In this document: positions 50,101 to 59,593 of the stretch, piece after piece
Layout of the letters: each line of letters starts with the position of its first letter
How positions within the stretch are numbered: the first letter of the stretch is position 1
Assembly (NCBI GenBank): GCA_932294295.1
Contig: OW028582.1
Location: forward strand, 7,312,188 to 7,376,187
Reading direction: 5' to 3'
DNA length: 64,000 bases
Source of the DNA: Alitta virens
Lineage: Eukaryota; Annelida; Polychaeta; Phyllodocida; Nereididae
The notes under the pieces: model-generated
Told to the model about the DNA's origin: nothing
Databases searched by the model: none
Seen by the model: the letters and a program-made list of their open reading frames with translations, nothing else
Program-made: the position numbers and the translations under genes

Positions 50101-52786
50101 CAATTCATGTGGATGGGAGAGTCAGAGACTGCGGATTCCATCACCATGACGACCCTGACCTTGCCGACCTTGGTTGTCCTTGACCCTGAAACACAATTCT
50201 ACTTCCTGCCAAACTTCACCTCTGCTGAATTCACTCAGGACAATGTCCTCTCCTTTTTGGCTGAAATTAAAACTGAACAGGCACAGGTTATGATTTTGCT
50301 CAGTTTTTTAAGAAAAAACTTATATCAACTTATTTTTGAAATTTTGCTACTTCTGAGAACAAAGAATCACAATTTTATGCATTCTAGTGGTGATCATTTT
50401 CGAGAAATTCATCTGAAAGTCTGTCTAAAATTTGCCATAAAAATGCCAGTCTAAGTGTTATGCTCTAGTTTTGACTGTCACAAATTATATATTTGTTGTA
50501 TCAGTAAATATTTATTTATAACAATTACTTATCCTTAAGTCTATAATGGCCCGTACCAGGAGATTATGCATCTATAGTCAAAGCTAAATAACACTAACTG
50601 ATCTATGAATCGGTCCATCTTTGTATTTCCCAGTGTAATGTCATCCCCCAATTTATGTGATTATTTGACCTTTATTATAAGCTATTATATAAGCCCAGCT
50701 GTATTTGTAATGGATTAATACTGGCATTTTCCATATTGACCAAATACCATTCATTTATTATGTTTCCTTTTAGGCATACGGTGGCACGGGGTTCTTTCAG
50801 CGATTAAAGCGAGTCTTCTACGACATTTGGATGACAATATATGTAAGAGTCGCTATTTTCGTTCTGTTCACTGATGATGATTTGCAAAATAACACTTTTG
50901 GTTTGTTCAGTTCGGTTAATTTTATTAATTTCATCTTTAGCCTGAACTAGCGGTAAGACTTCTGCAATCGTGAAACAATGTTGAAGCTCTGCTTTTTCCT
51001 CAATCTAGCTTTTTCTGAAAATACCTTCCTATATTTAGCCAGCATGGTCACAGCATGTTCACTCAGCTCACATCAGCTTATCATGTAAAATTTTGTAATC
51101 TGAGCTATCTGTGGATTATGCATGCCCTGTAAAATATTTTTTTCTTATTGAAAAGCTTTTAATTTCTTTGTGTCTGTGCCTCTTGTCAGGCAAAAGAGCT
51201 GCCAAAAGAAAGACGTTGTCATTAAATTGTATTGTTTGTTTTCTGACTGTGCTAGACCTGGAAATAATGATTTATTTTCACAAATGAATTCTCTTTTCTT
51301 TTAAATCTGTTTCATTTATTTTGGACTCTTCTTTGTATTTTGAGTATTCAAGTTGATACTCTATAGGCGTATAGATATGGTCAATTGTATCAGTGAAATA
51401 TTGATAAAATACATTATTTGTGGAGTATCTGGGGAATTCTGACAGTGGTGGGTCTGCGGATTAGGGCTTTATGTCCTGTATATCTGCACCTGTTGGGCTA
51501 ATTAGGACAGGCGGGGACCATGGCAAAATTTGGACAGGCAGGGACCATGGCAATGAGATACAAGTTAAAAAAGCCATCCAACTTAGGCTCAACCAGGAAT
51601 TGAACCCGGAACGCAGTGGTTGGAAGCCCAGTGCGCTATCACTCCACCCCGGGAATTCCAACAGCAGACTGAGATTAAATACTTTTTTTTTTTGTTATTC
51701 GGTGTTCACATTAGCATGAAAGAAATTGTGAACAGTTAAATGCATAAGAAATATTAATAATGATTTTATTCCAAAAATAGAAAAAATATTCAGTAAAACA
51801 TGCATTCTAAGTGAATTACATAGAAACTAAACATAGAACATAATACAAAGAAAAGAACAATTTTACATTTTTCTGAAAGAAATGAGTAAGAACAAGGAAA
51901 AAAGAAAAGATTGTTTTAATTTTTAATGTGTCAATTTAGTTTTAAATTATCAATGTCCGCCAGTCATCATGACATTTCTATGGCTATTATTATCGATGGA
52001 AGGTGTGGTCTCTACTTACTGCTTCTATCCTAAGTTGCCATCGTGATCTTCACGGAGATGCGTGATAGGCCAATTTTTCTTTTAAGTACAAAAATTATAT
52101 CTTGAATAAGTCACAATCAAAGATTAAAAAATTTGAATCATTTTACATAACGTGAGAATTAAAACGCTATATTGTACTTGATTAGTTATGATTTATGTAA
52201 AATTGTTATTTTCTTATTGATAAAGCCACATAAGCCTTTTGGCACCAGGCTGCCAGATAGATCTGCATTTATTAATAATAATTATGTACATGTAATAATG
52301 ATAGTACGGTCAACTGAATCTTGAATCTTATTACACTTCGACTTAACTTCTGTTAATTGTAGAGCTTCCTGCATAAGTTAATTGTATATCTTTAGTTGTA
52401 TACTTTCATATATGATGAACTAAAGAAATTATAACAACTTAGGTGCAAAAGAAAGATCTATCAGTCAATCATCTTGTGCCACGGTCAATTGCATAGCTCT
52501 GAATTGTATTATCTGGAATTGTCTGGAGGCAGCTGGGTGGTCTAGTGGTAAGACGCGCGCCTGAAATCCTGGGCCCTGTCAACCTTTAATGAGCATCATC
52601 CCAGCTGGATGTCATTCGGATGAGACGTTAAATTAAGGGTCCCTTGTACTCATTGTCTATGCCGAGGCAAATAAAAGATCCCACCCATGGGGTAAATGTG
52701 GAACATGGGTGGACTCCTCTCTCTCGTCTCATCAATCAGCCCGCAATAGCAGCAAAAACTTGCTTCAGAGGGCTGCACTTCCCATG

Positions 52787-52839
<53 letters not shown>

Positions 52840-54112
52840 GTGTATTTTTGTTGTTGTATTTTATGTTTGACTCATTGATAACATTCACATTTATTTGTGC
52901 CTTTCACCTTTAATTATATAATTACATTGAAATGGTGAATAATTTTAGTAGCCCTGTTAAATAATCCATACAGTGATATTATTAGAAATTATGTATTTCA
53001 TACATGATGGCTTTGATACTCTTCCACGCAGCCTTCTTTACACCTGGTTTTATGTGTCCTGTTAATGACGACATGTGGAGAACCACCCTATAGATTTCTA
53101 AATCTGTGTGTCATCCACTTTAAATGTTAATGCATTCTTTGATGATCGGTTTATGCGTTTTTTATTTCTGCAGAGTATCTACGAGACCTCTGGCTGGTTG
53201 GCCTTGATTGTCTTCGGCGTTCCAACGACTGTGATTAGCATTGTGTGCTACGCCCTGTGTTGCATGGAACCCATTGACGAGAATGTTTACGAGGGACGTT
53301 TTGAGGATGATGACGGTAGGCCATATTATGAGATAATAAACTCAATTAACTGATGATTTTTACTGATAATCATGTCTGAAGTCAAATCTACGGTGGCGCC
53401 CAAGAATTAGGACCCATTTTAGAAGTCGCTGGAAGGTTTATTTCTGAACCTTAGCCGTTTGCTTCACAAAAGTGATCATATCACTTCAGCCTGATCTAAT
53501 TGTATGTTTGTCATTGATTCCCACTTGCTCTTTTCCTGCTATTTCTCTGCTAGGCTTAGCTATTCAACACAATAGTGTAGGAGCTGAGCTCAGTGGAAGT
53601 GTGCTGGGCTACAGACCACTGGATTCTGGATTCAAATCCAGCTCACGTTGGAAAGTTGCTTCATCATTCGCCTCATTGCCCGGGCACCTGCCTGTCCTGA
53701 TCAGCCCTATCTGGTGCAAAAATATGAGACGTTAAGCCCATCTCACTCACTCGCTCACTGCTTAAGCTAGGCTTAGACGTTGCATGCATGTCCCGTGAAG
53801 CCATGACGTGTCTCTCTTATTGTCATTAGAAATTCTGTTCAGAGAATTCTCAACATTTTATGAAAGAGTTTGATATTAAAATATAAATATTAATGTTGTT
53901 ATTGAATTGATTAGCTAAACAAGACAAATGTCAGTACATGTGAATCAAGCAACTCTCATATTGTTACTTTGCTTGTAATATATTCGACTGGTTGCAGAAT
54001 TTGATTTTGAAATAATTATTTATTAATATATTTTTTTTTTTCTTCAGAAGATGAAGCAAAGCCATTACAAGGAAAAGATGATACGGATGATGGTCATGTG
54101 AAAAAGGAGTGA
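26200..54112 (+). CDS. TMX3: TMX3 thioredoxin-related transmembrane protein (PDI family)
   Basis: Fourteen coding exons, all phase-consistent: 26200-26233, 26317-26365, 26465-26504, 29086-29249, 29861-29941, 30061-30175, 30398-30475, 30621-30687, 31153-31324, 48993-49046, 50094-50286, 50774-50842, 53174-53315 and 54048-54112. They give 440 residues against about 454 in human TMX3. TMX3 is an ER-membrane oxidoreductase for disulfide bonds. Order: signal peptide; thioredoxin a domain with FYAPWCGHC (active site CGHC, residues 47-50) and cis-Pro in KGFPTIK (Pro92); redox-inactive b-type domains including EPTVLVFKD and LPTLVVLDPE; one TM helix (WLALIVFGVPTTVISIVCYAL, about 380-400); and an acidic cytosolic tail ending VKKE. 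The tail keeps Lys at -3 but not -4, so the KKxx retrieval signal of the family is incomplete. Intron 9 (31325-48992, 17.7 kb) contains an antisense gene. The exon 11 donor is GTTATG, weaker than the others. Two in-frame ATGs start exon 1; the first is taken. Confidence 0.94.
26882..27084. mobile_element. Short inverted-repeat transposon in TMX3 intron 3
   Basis: Ends CAGGCCCGTAGCCAAGCC and (reverse complement) CAGGCCACTAGCCAGCTG form imperfect terminal inverted repeats. A GTCAC direct repeat flanks the element. A poly-G tract lies near the left end. Non-autonomous and short; class uncertain (hAT-like ends, but only 5 bp of flanking repeat visible). Confidence 0.5.
27999..28381. mobile_element. 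hAT-type MITE with 8 bp target duplication
   Basis: The 383 bp element starts TAGCGGTCGGACCCCGGACC and ends (reverse complement) TAGTGATGTGGACCGGACC. It is flanked by identical 8 bp repeats GCTGTGAT (27991-27998 and 28382-28389). Many GGACCGGTCC-type subterminal repeats, no transposase. Lies in TMX3 intron 3. Confidence 0.8.
28645..28990 (+). mobile_element. Possible third SINE family (C), single copy
   Basis: A GGTTCGAACCCC B-box-like word sits about 60 bp into the segment, followed by a body unrelated to families A and B. Only one copy is visible in the window, so the family call rests on the RNA polymerase III B-box-like head alone. Confidence 0.4.
32208..41390 (-). CDS. Secreted fibrinogen-domain protein with His/Asn-rich repeat arm and coiled coil
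   Basis: Three coding exons: 41390-40257, 38475-38289 and 32839-32208, phase 0 then phase 1, 650 residues. It has a hydrophobic signal peptide (residues 1-27), then a low-complexity arm with repeats of RDNVGQSHH/GDNVGQGHH type (about 118-232), and a CTYSFVV...KCP segment (254-268). A coiled coil follows (about 313-358, RIDTLENKLLREVAKNRELE), and exon 2 adds more helix. The C-terminal fibrinogen-related domain (about 441-650) shows VYCDMETPPGGWLVIQRRMD, FGNVGGEYWIGND, the Ca2+-site DQDHDEW, and HCAKEWAAGWWFNNCWF. This is the layout of angiopoietin, ficolin and FREP proteins: an oligomerising stalk with a recognition head. A lectin or ligand role is inference. The gene lies entirely inside TMX3 intron 9 on the opposite strand. 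An acceptor at 41439-41441 upstream of the ATG points to a spliced 5' UTR. Confidence 0.9.
32901..33150 (-). mobile_element. SINE family A, copy 3 (degraded head)
   Basis: Minus-strand copy with the GATA-type tail at its left. It keeps the family A body (GCAGCCCTCTAAGGCAAGTT), but the tRNA-like head is degraded. It sits in the fibrinogen-gene intron just upstream of the domain-encoding exon. Confidence 0.75.
33151..34504. other. Intronic DNA, no gene seen
   Basis: It is intronic to both TMX3 and the antisense fibrinogen gene. A roughly 40 bp segment at 34165-34205 (GTAAACTAGCAAAGA(A/C)TGTC) recurs at 62455-62495. Nothing else could be identified. Confidence 0.5.
34505..34828 (-). repeat. Interspersed repeat D, copy 3 (inverted)
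   Basis: The reverse complement aligns with 848-1174 almost throughout, including GGGCGGGAACTTTTTCAGCC and CCACCTGGTGGAAA. It lies within the TMX3 and fibrinogen-gene introns. Confidence 0.8.
34829..36430. other. AT-rich intronic DNA, no gene seen
   Basis: No coding exon, RNA gene or bounded repeat was recognised. Confidence 0.5.
36440..36772 (+). pseudogene. LINE 3'-end fragment (ORF2 C terminus)
   Basis: The frames read HIRRELRWLQICYRIKIKLL and, after a frame change, AFSAIAPHLWNKLPEDTKQ and MKTHLFRTF. This is the C-terminal signature of CR1/L2-type LINE ORF2 (LHWLPV-like ... LWNKLP ... KTHLF). No RT core is present, so it is a 5'-truncated copy. Confidence 0.65.
37228..37767 (+). repeat. 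27 bp minisatellite, about 20 units
   Basis: Unit ACAACTGACCATGTGACGTG followed by TACAAGT, with variants at a few positions. It is in the intron shared by TMX3 and the fibrinogen gene. The unit is a multiple of three and lacks stops in several frames on both strands, so it produces long spurious frames rich in TTDHVTCTS or its antisense equivalents. There is no splice or start context for coding use. Confidence 0.9.
38598..38645 (+). repeat. Partial copy of foldback element I
   Basis: TGGCCAAATGTGCCACATGC and the following TTTTCCATGAG...GATAAACGCATGG match the left half of the element at 46431-46586. Only one arm is clear. Confidence 0.5.
38854..39296 (-). repeat. Interspersed repeat E, copy 2 (inverted)
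   Basis: The reverse complement matches 18420-18895. It is inserted in the first coding intron of the fibrinogen gene. Confidence 0.65.
39297..40226. other. Intronic DNA, no gene seen
   Basis: It lies between repeat E and the first coding exon of the antisense fibrinogen gene. Nothing bounded was recognised. Confidence 0.5.
41976..41989. promoter_or_regulatory. RFX-type X-box upstream of the fibrinogen-domain gene
   Basis: GTTGCCATGGAAAC, the same consensus as at 2494-2507, about 590 bp upstream of the fibrinogen-gene ATG on its strand. Motif evidence only. Confidence 0.3.
41990..43324. other. Intron/5' flank of fibrinogen gene, no exon identified
   Basis: It contains a poly-T run near 42104-42121 and a CRE palindrome TGACGTCA at 42531-42538. 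The 5' UTR exon of the antisense gene may lie here, but I cannot place it. Confidence 0.4.
43325..43488 (+). repeat. Interspersed repeat G, copy 1
   Basis: A direct repeat of 46617-46794. The two share ACCATAGACCTGG(T/C)TGGATA, AAGTCAAGTGGTGCACTCAG and GTGTTATGGCTTAAACACTG, and end at GTGGCCATTAATGCTC. Confidence 0.75.
43531..43694. mobile_element. Foldback element H, copy 1, carrying two CRE palindromes
   Basis: An imperfect inverted repeat beginning TTACAGCCAATTTCATA and ending ATTATTGGCTGTACA. Each arm carries a full CRE, TGACGTCA (43591-43598 and 43661-43668), and the centre has CCAAT/ATTGG boxes. No coding capacity. Copies at 45729-45872 and 48553-48753. Confidence 0.7.
44826..45225 (+). 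repeat. CTACA-type satellite tract
   Basis: About 400 bp built from ACTAC and ACACT words with higher-order repeats; the block around ATTACTCTGGTACTACACTA recurs. It is strand-asymmetric, with A and C on the plus strand and almost no G. Confidence 0.9.
45289..45455 (+). mobile_element. SINE family A, copy 4 (5' truncated)
   Basis: It starts in the body at GGCGGTCCCTTGTACTCAGT and runs through GAACTTGCCTTAGAGGGCTG to a short CTAT tail. The tRNA-like head is absent. It abuts the CTACA satellite. Confidence 0.8.
45729..45872. mobile_element. Foldback element H, copy 2 (diverged)
   Basis: Arms TTTACAGCTGAACGCATGGA and (right, reverse complement) TTGCAGCTAAACTCATAGAT, with GACTTGGAAGCT nearby. 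The CRE is degraded (ATGACGTCCT), and CCCATTGGTT/AGCCAATCG lie in the centre. Confidence 0.6.
46431..46586. mobile_element. Foldback element I nested in SINE A
   Basis: Left arm CTATATGGCCAATTGTGCCA-CGTGCGTTTTCCATG, right arm its reverse complement (CTATATGGCCAAATGTGCCA-CGTGCGGTTTCCATG). About 156 bp. The SINE body continues directly on both sides. Confidence 0.8.
46617..46794 (+). repeat. Interspersed repeat G, copy 2
   Basis: Direct copy of 43325-43488 with a short insertion near the end (AGTACTGTCAAGTG). It interrupts SINE family A copy 5. Confidence 0.7.
46881..48552. other. Intronic DNA of TMX3, no exon seen
   Basis: AT-rich, with a poly-G run near 47732-47741. No coding exon or bounded repeat was recognised. 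Confidence 0.5.
48553..48753. mobile_element. Foldback element H, copy 3 (long clean arms)
   Basis: Arms of about 75 bp: left TACAGCCAATTGTATAGAGT, right (reverse complement) TTTACAGCCGAATTCATAGA. Both continue into CATAGACTTGGAAGCTAAAC. A CRE TGACGTCA lies at 48685-48692, and the left-arm counterpart is TGATGTCA. It is 240 bp upstream of TMX3 exon 10. Confidence 0.85.
49252..49440 (+). mobile_element. SINE family B, copy 2 (best head)
   Basis: A box in CCTAGCTCAGTGGTAGTGCA and B box in CAGGTTTGATTCCC. The body has ATGGTCCCTGCCTGTCCTAA and the tail a CACCACC run. Confidence 0.85.
49504..49871. mobile_element. hAT-type MITE with 8 bp target duplication
   Basis: The 368 bp element has ends CAGGGTTAGTAAAAATCATG and (reverse complement) CAGGGTTGGCAGATTTAAAT. 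It is flanked by identical ATCTTTTG (49496-49503 and 49872-49879). The interior has many GATTTAAATC palindromes. No transposase. Lies in TMX3 intron 10. Confidence 0.85.
51425..51655 (-). mobile_element. SINE family B, copy 3
   Basis: Reverse-complement copy. Plus-strand words ATTAGGGCTTTATGTCCTGT and TAATTAGGACAGGCGGGGAC mirror the family B body. A GGACAGGCAGGGACCATGGCA segment is duplicated within it. Confidence 0.75.
52530..52839 (+). mobile_element. SINE family A, copy 6 with (CTAT)n tail
   Basis: Head 1 (GCTGGGTGGTCTAGTGGTAA) with its B box lost, full body, and a (CTAT)n microsatellite tail at 52787-52839. Lies in TMX3 intron 12. Confidence 0.85.
53570..53755 (+). mobile_element. SINE family B, copy 4
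   Basis: GCTGAGCTCAGTGGAAGTGT head, B-box-like GGATTCAAATCC, and body word CACCTGCCTGTCCTGATCAG. Lies in TMX3 intron 13. Confidence 0.7.
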
Positions 54113-56496
54113 CGTCAGCTTGGAATTAGCGTTTTATGTAATTGAACCGTTAACCACGGGCGCTCGAATGTATTTTTACACCAACAGCATTTTCATAATA
54201 TATAATATAACTATTCAGCCATTTGGCTTATCAATAAGTTCAATTGCTCGTGCATGTAACCATGAGAAAGTTAGATCAAGATGTATCATAATTCGATGAG
54301 TGCGTGTATCAACTTTAGTTTCTCAAGTTTAAAATGACCTGGAATGAGGTTGGAGGTTTTCCTATGACAGGATTATTATCATGATTACTGTGTATTGCGA
54401 ATAATACATTTTTTATTTCATCTCAGTTCTGTAGAAAATACGATTACCTCTCATTTAAGGTGAAATATTTGGCACCTGTTATACAACTTTGAAGTTCTGA
54501 ATAACCCAATTGTGCATGTTGTTTCTTAAGAAGTCGAACCTCTAATAATTTTGAAATGACAGGTTGCCTTATATTAGAAGTTGTGCAAACTTATACATTT
54601 CATGTTTAATGGACCAAACTCAGTTAAACTAGTCATATTGCATGTATTAAGTGAACTGTTTGCTGCAATTAATGATACAAATTTAATGTAAGTCAATCTT
54701 CAATCAAGGTGTGAAGTTAAACGTGTTCCCGCAATTCTATGTTATTATGTTAAGTTATTAAACTGCATGTTTTCGCACTCTCGTTATAATTTTAAAATGC
54801 CATGATGCCTCTAATGAGCACTAGAAATGTATGTGAATTTAATGTATTTTGTGTAAACGATTTGATAATTTGAGACGATGTCAAAATGATGTAGTTGGAA
54901 CGAATGTCGAAATGTGTGCTAGTTAAACTATGGTGATTGACTTAGCTGTGGAATGTGACGTTCAAAATTGACTGGAATAAGTGGAATGCTGGTGCAGTTA
55001 ATCATGAAATTTCAATCATTCCGTGTTGATAATGATATCAAAACAGTTAAATGCATAATGTCAGTGCTGTTTATGTATTCTGTATTATTTATTGGTGTGA
55101 ACACATGCTGACTCATTGCTAAGGCATAGGGTGCACACCGTGCCTAGCGAAAATGCAACATGCTTACCAGACAACTGTCCCTATTCAATTTTCAGCTGGT
55201 GCCCAGTAGGGCTCAAAACGGACCAGCTACATGCTCGAAATGTCGCTTAACTCTGTAATAAACTAATAGGGATTAATTGTAAACTTTGAGCTTGTGGTGG
55301 ACCCGTTAGATGTCGTTCAATTTGCATGAAACTCAACCAATAACATTTTCTTATACATTGAAACAAAATTATACTAGGATGAGGGATTCTCTGTGGTCAA
55401 GGCACCTTGTGCACCCTACCAGTGAGACATGTAATTTTTTGGAGGTGGTCTTTGTCGCAGTGACAATATGGAACAGATTTGAAGTTTCGCATGACATAAA
55501 TCTGCAGAGTCTGAATATATTATTTGTTCGCTTCAAGTGATGACAAGCAGCATGTTGTACCGCAGTGGTGTCTCTCATGTAATTGTGTTCACAGCCAGCA
55601 GAAATGAAAAAGTTATAAAGAAAATTGATTTAAATATACACATGACTAAAGCTGGAGACAAAAATTATACCAGACAGTTTGGTTTATCGCAATCGGAAAG
55701 TTATGTTGGAAAGTATATTTTTTTAGAGTGCCTGCATTCTGGAGTGTGTGTGCCAAACTCATGGTTATTAAATGTACTAATGATAACAATAATGTCACTA
55801 GTCAGGGTGCCATCATATGAAAGCTTTGTGCTTTATAATAAGGTTCAGTATAGTACTAAAAAGCGTTCACGGTATAGAACTAGTAGTGGGAAAGGACGTA
55901 TTTTTATAAAACATTTTGGATATATTTTTGCTATATCCCATAGACTTATTTTCAGCATTCAAAAATCATGCATGATGGCTGGCGTCATTGATTTCTTTTC
56001 AGTATCTAGAAGCAAAAAAGTGTATCGTGCGTACTGCATAGCACAGTAGACGTCTATACTGCTTTAACCTAACACTTAGTACATTGGAAACATGCCTTAT
56101 GCCATTTTGGGTAAGGTGGATCAATTAAAGCCGCACTGATATGATTTTGTGTGTCCTACAATTATCATGTTATCACTTGCACATCATATATTCACTGATC
56201 AATGTATATGTACTTGGTATAATTCATATTTTCCATGAAAGCCAAAATTTGGTATTATAAGTTATATGGTAAGTTACGAGATATTTGTTAGTGCAAGATT
56301 GTGTTTTAATGAGAGACATCATAAGTTACAATTGTGAATAAATTTTTTTTTTCACATTTGAAATAATTGTATTGATATTGTTGAACTTGTCAAGTTACTG
56401 AATGAACTATTAAAAATAATCATTATTGTATGAAATGTTAAAATGTAAGACTTTTGTTTTTATTAAATGCAGTGGGCCCCAAAAAGAAAAATGTTC
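54113..56496 (+). other. Probable TMX3 3' UTR and downstream flank
   Basis: AT-rich with AATAAA signals at 55257-55262 and 56337-56342 on the plus strand, which could end the TMX3 transcript. A 170-codon open frame at 55537-56049 has no recognisable domain, and I do not call it a gene. Confidence 0.5.
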
Positions 56497-56529
56497 TTTA
56501 AGGGGCGTTCACGTTATAAAGTCTTGGGG

Positions 56530-59500
56530 CTCCATAGGCTTCTCAATTCTGCTCCAAGCTTCCTGTGCACTAGCCACTGGCCAGTCTAAACCAAAACGGC
56601 CTCCAAATATCAAAAGTCAGGCTCTGAGTACTTCATTCACATTCCAAGTTCAGAGCATCCACACTTCTCCAAGGTGCATTCAAATCAAAACAAGAGAGAC
56701 AATATTCCTGGCTCCTCTGCAGTGCGTCGCTGCTTTTGTGGAGCCCGCTCCTGACCATCCTCAGTGGCCTGCGCTTGACTGCAGTCCTTCCAGGTCAGTC
56801 ATTGGTCACTCGCTGGGCAAGGGGGCGTCGCTGTGGGCGTGGCCAGTTGGGGTTCACCGTGCGTGACGACTGCTGTGGACGTCTCACTGGTCGAGGGTTC
56901 ACTTCGTCCCAAACAACATTGGGGTCCACTACCTTCACCTTGTTGATGTTCACTGACTTGCGTCACCCATATCACCTTGCCGCGCACCTTGGTTACTGTC
57001 CACTGCGGATCCCATTTGCTAGTCAAGGTCATGGGCTCTGCTGCCTTTAAAACCACAGAATCCCCAACCTTGACCTCCCCAGCGTTTGCCTGTCTGGCTA
57101 ACCTCTCCCTGTTAATCCGGCGAGACTGCTCTGTGGCTTGTGCCGCCGTTCTTAGGGCATCAGCCACATGCTTTAAGCGCTCCTCTAGCAGGGGCTCATC
57201 CTGTAACAATTTTGATATGGGCAAGCGGGGGCGTCGGCCATAGTGCAGAAAATATGGGGTATGCTGGGTTGTCTCTGACACTGCAGTGTTATACACCAGC
57301 AGTGCAGGTCCCAATTGGTCCTCCCAAGAATCGCGCGCGTTGTTAATTAGCCTGCCCAATATCTGCTTTAATGTGCCATTAAAGCGCTCGCACTTTCTAT
57401 TGGCCTGGGGATTGTAGCCCGTAGTGCGGCGGTGCTCCTCACCCATTTGTCTCAAGTAGTCCTTGATTGCCAACGTATTAAACTCCAGGCCTTGATCTGT
57501 GATCAGTACATCGGGATAGCCATGCCTCGGGAAGAACTCTCGCGTCAGCTTATTCCAGACACTCTTGCTGGTTTTATCTGACAGCGGATCCCGTGCAATG
57601 GTCTATCAGTGTCAGGATGTACTGATTCTCATGGGGTGACTTAACCAGAGGACCTATCAGGTCCGCGCCAATGATCTGCATGGGAGACTTCGCGATAGGC
57701 ATTTCTCCCATGGGCGCTTTTGGCTGTCTTCTGGAATGGGCCACGCAGATGGCACACTTCGTGACGTGGTCCTGGATGGTTCGCTTCATGCCAGGCCACA
57801 CAAACGCTTCCTGAATCTTCCTCATGGTCTTGAGGTGCGACATGTGGCCGACCTCTGCGTGTGCTCTGTCCACAACCTGTGCCCTGAGAGCGGCCGGTAG
57901 GATCAGCCTCGGGTGGTCAGGCGCGTACTGATATGGCCTCTTCAGGGAGAACAGCAGACCTTGGATCACCTCCACTTCGCTCTCGTCGTCCATGTGTTCG
58001 GACCATTCTGGCGTCTCTCCTTGCAACGAGCCAGTTCCTTGAGATCTATGCCATATAGTTCCTGATCCGGGTCGTTCCTCACTTCTGGGCCCTGTGGGTC
58101 ACCCAAGCGCCAATAATCAACGTCATACGTATTCATCTGTTCGACCTGTCTGATACGAGATAACATATCTGCTCGGATGTTCAGCTTTCCCTTGTGGTAA
58201 TATACAACAGCGTAGGCCTCTTTCTCAATGGTGGCCCATCGTCTCTGGGTGTCAGATAATTGTTTGGACAGTTACACTATGGGGCGCTCCACCCCCTGGT
58301 CATCCAATTGACACAGTATGCCGCCGATTGCATAGTCACATGCGTTCGTGTATAGCAGATACAGCTTATCTGTTTGAGGATGGGCCATCACAGTGTCACT
58401 AACCAGGGCTCGCTTGAGGATATCGAAAGTCAGCTGATGCTTGGGCTCCCAGGCAAAACGGATATTCTTGTGCGTGAGGCTAACTAAGGGCTCGGCTATC
58501 TTAGCATAATCCTGCACACACTGTCTGTAATAACCCGTCATGCCCAGGAAACTTCTGACTTCTGGGACTGTGGCTGGAGATGTCATGCGGGCAATGGCCG
58601 CTGCCTTGCTTGGATCGGCTCTGAGTCTGTGGTTGCTGACAATAAGCCCAACAACTTTACCCAAAAACACACTTGGAAGGGTTCAACCATAAATTATACG
58701 TCATGAGCCTGTGGAACAGTAACTGCAAAATTAATGCTCTACATGTTGCTCTTCCGAGTCGCTGTACACAACGATGTCGTCTATGTAGAGCATGCAGACC
58801 GTGCCGATCAGGCCCTTCAGAACCACTTCCATTGCCCTCTGGAACATTGGGGATGCGTTTGCCAAGCCCATTGGTAGACGTGTCCAGTGGAATAAGCCCC
58901 GATGGCACACAAATGCTGTTTTCTCTTGGTCGTCCGGATGCAAGGGAAATTGGTGGAAGCCGGACTTCATGTCGAGTATGGAGAAGATTGTGGCTCCCTG
59001 CAGCTGGTCAAAGATATCCCTGATCAATGGGATCGGATAAGCATCTTTCTTCGTGACCTTATTCAGCTGCGTGAAGTCCACACAGAAGCGAGGACCTTCC
59101 GAGGGGTCCTTCTTCTCCACTAACACGACTGGGGGTGGCCCAAGGCGACGATGAGAGCACAATGACTCCCTGCCTTAGCAGATCCTCCAACTTGTCATCC
59201 AGTGCATTGCAACGGCTGAGGGGCAATCGGTACGGCCGATTCTTGATGGGCGGGCCCTCCGTCTGTATCCGCACCTGGATCTCAGGGTGACAGCCAAGGT
59301 TTTCTCCTTTGGCAGCGAACAGGTCCTCATTACGCTCAATGCAGTCCTCCAAAACTGAACTGGCCATCTGTGGAGGTCGATCCCCAAGGGAAGCAATGTT
59401 TAGAGCTGTGGGCCTTGGCTGCAAGGGCAGTCGGTAACCTCGCCAGGACAACATTCCTGCGATATAATCGATCGCTGCTCCCTCTTGCTTGAGCACATCT

Positions 59501-59592
59501 CGTCCAAGGATCATTGGATGGCCAATGTCCTCAACCACTATGATCGAGATGCGGCCTAGTTTGGTCTCCCCTAGTTCTGTCTGACCTAGGAC
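56530..59592 (-). pseudogene. Ty3/gypsy retrotransposon pol, broken, no gag or LTR seen
   Basis: Reading the minus strand gives an aspartic-protease end (ILGRDVL, about 59490), RT start (SPWATP), and RT core (FCVDFTQLNK, FSILDMKSGFHQ, LPMGLANAS, catalytic YIDDIVVYS near 58775). RNase H follows (TNACDYAIGGIL, then KEAYAVVY joined directly to HKGKLNIRADMLSRI). The integrase has an HHCC finger (HAEVGHMSH...CAIC) and core (GADLIGP, LITDQGLEFN, NPQANRKCERFNG). At least five frame breaks separate the parts. The RNase H centre is deleted. The left end is cut by a GC-rich element at 59594. Degenerate and unlikely to be active. Confidence 0.85.
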
Positions 59593-59593
59593 C

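Noticed and set aside
55537..56049. 170-codon open frame downstream of TMX3
   Set aside because: No recognisable domain, AT-rich, in the expected 3' UTR/flank; length alone is weak evidence.
56426..57346. Plus-strand open frames of 70-146 codons over the gypsy relic
   Set aside because: Antisense shadows of the minus-strand integrase reading.
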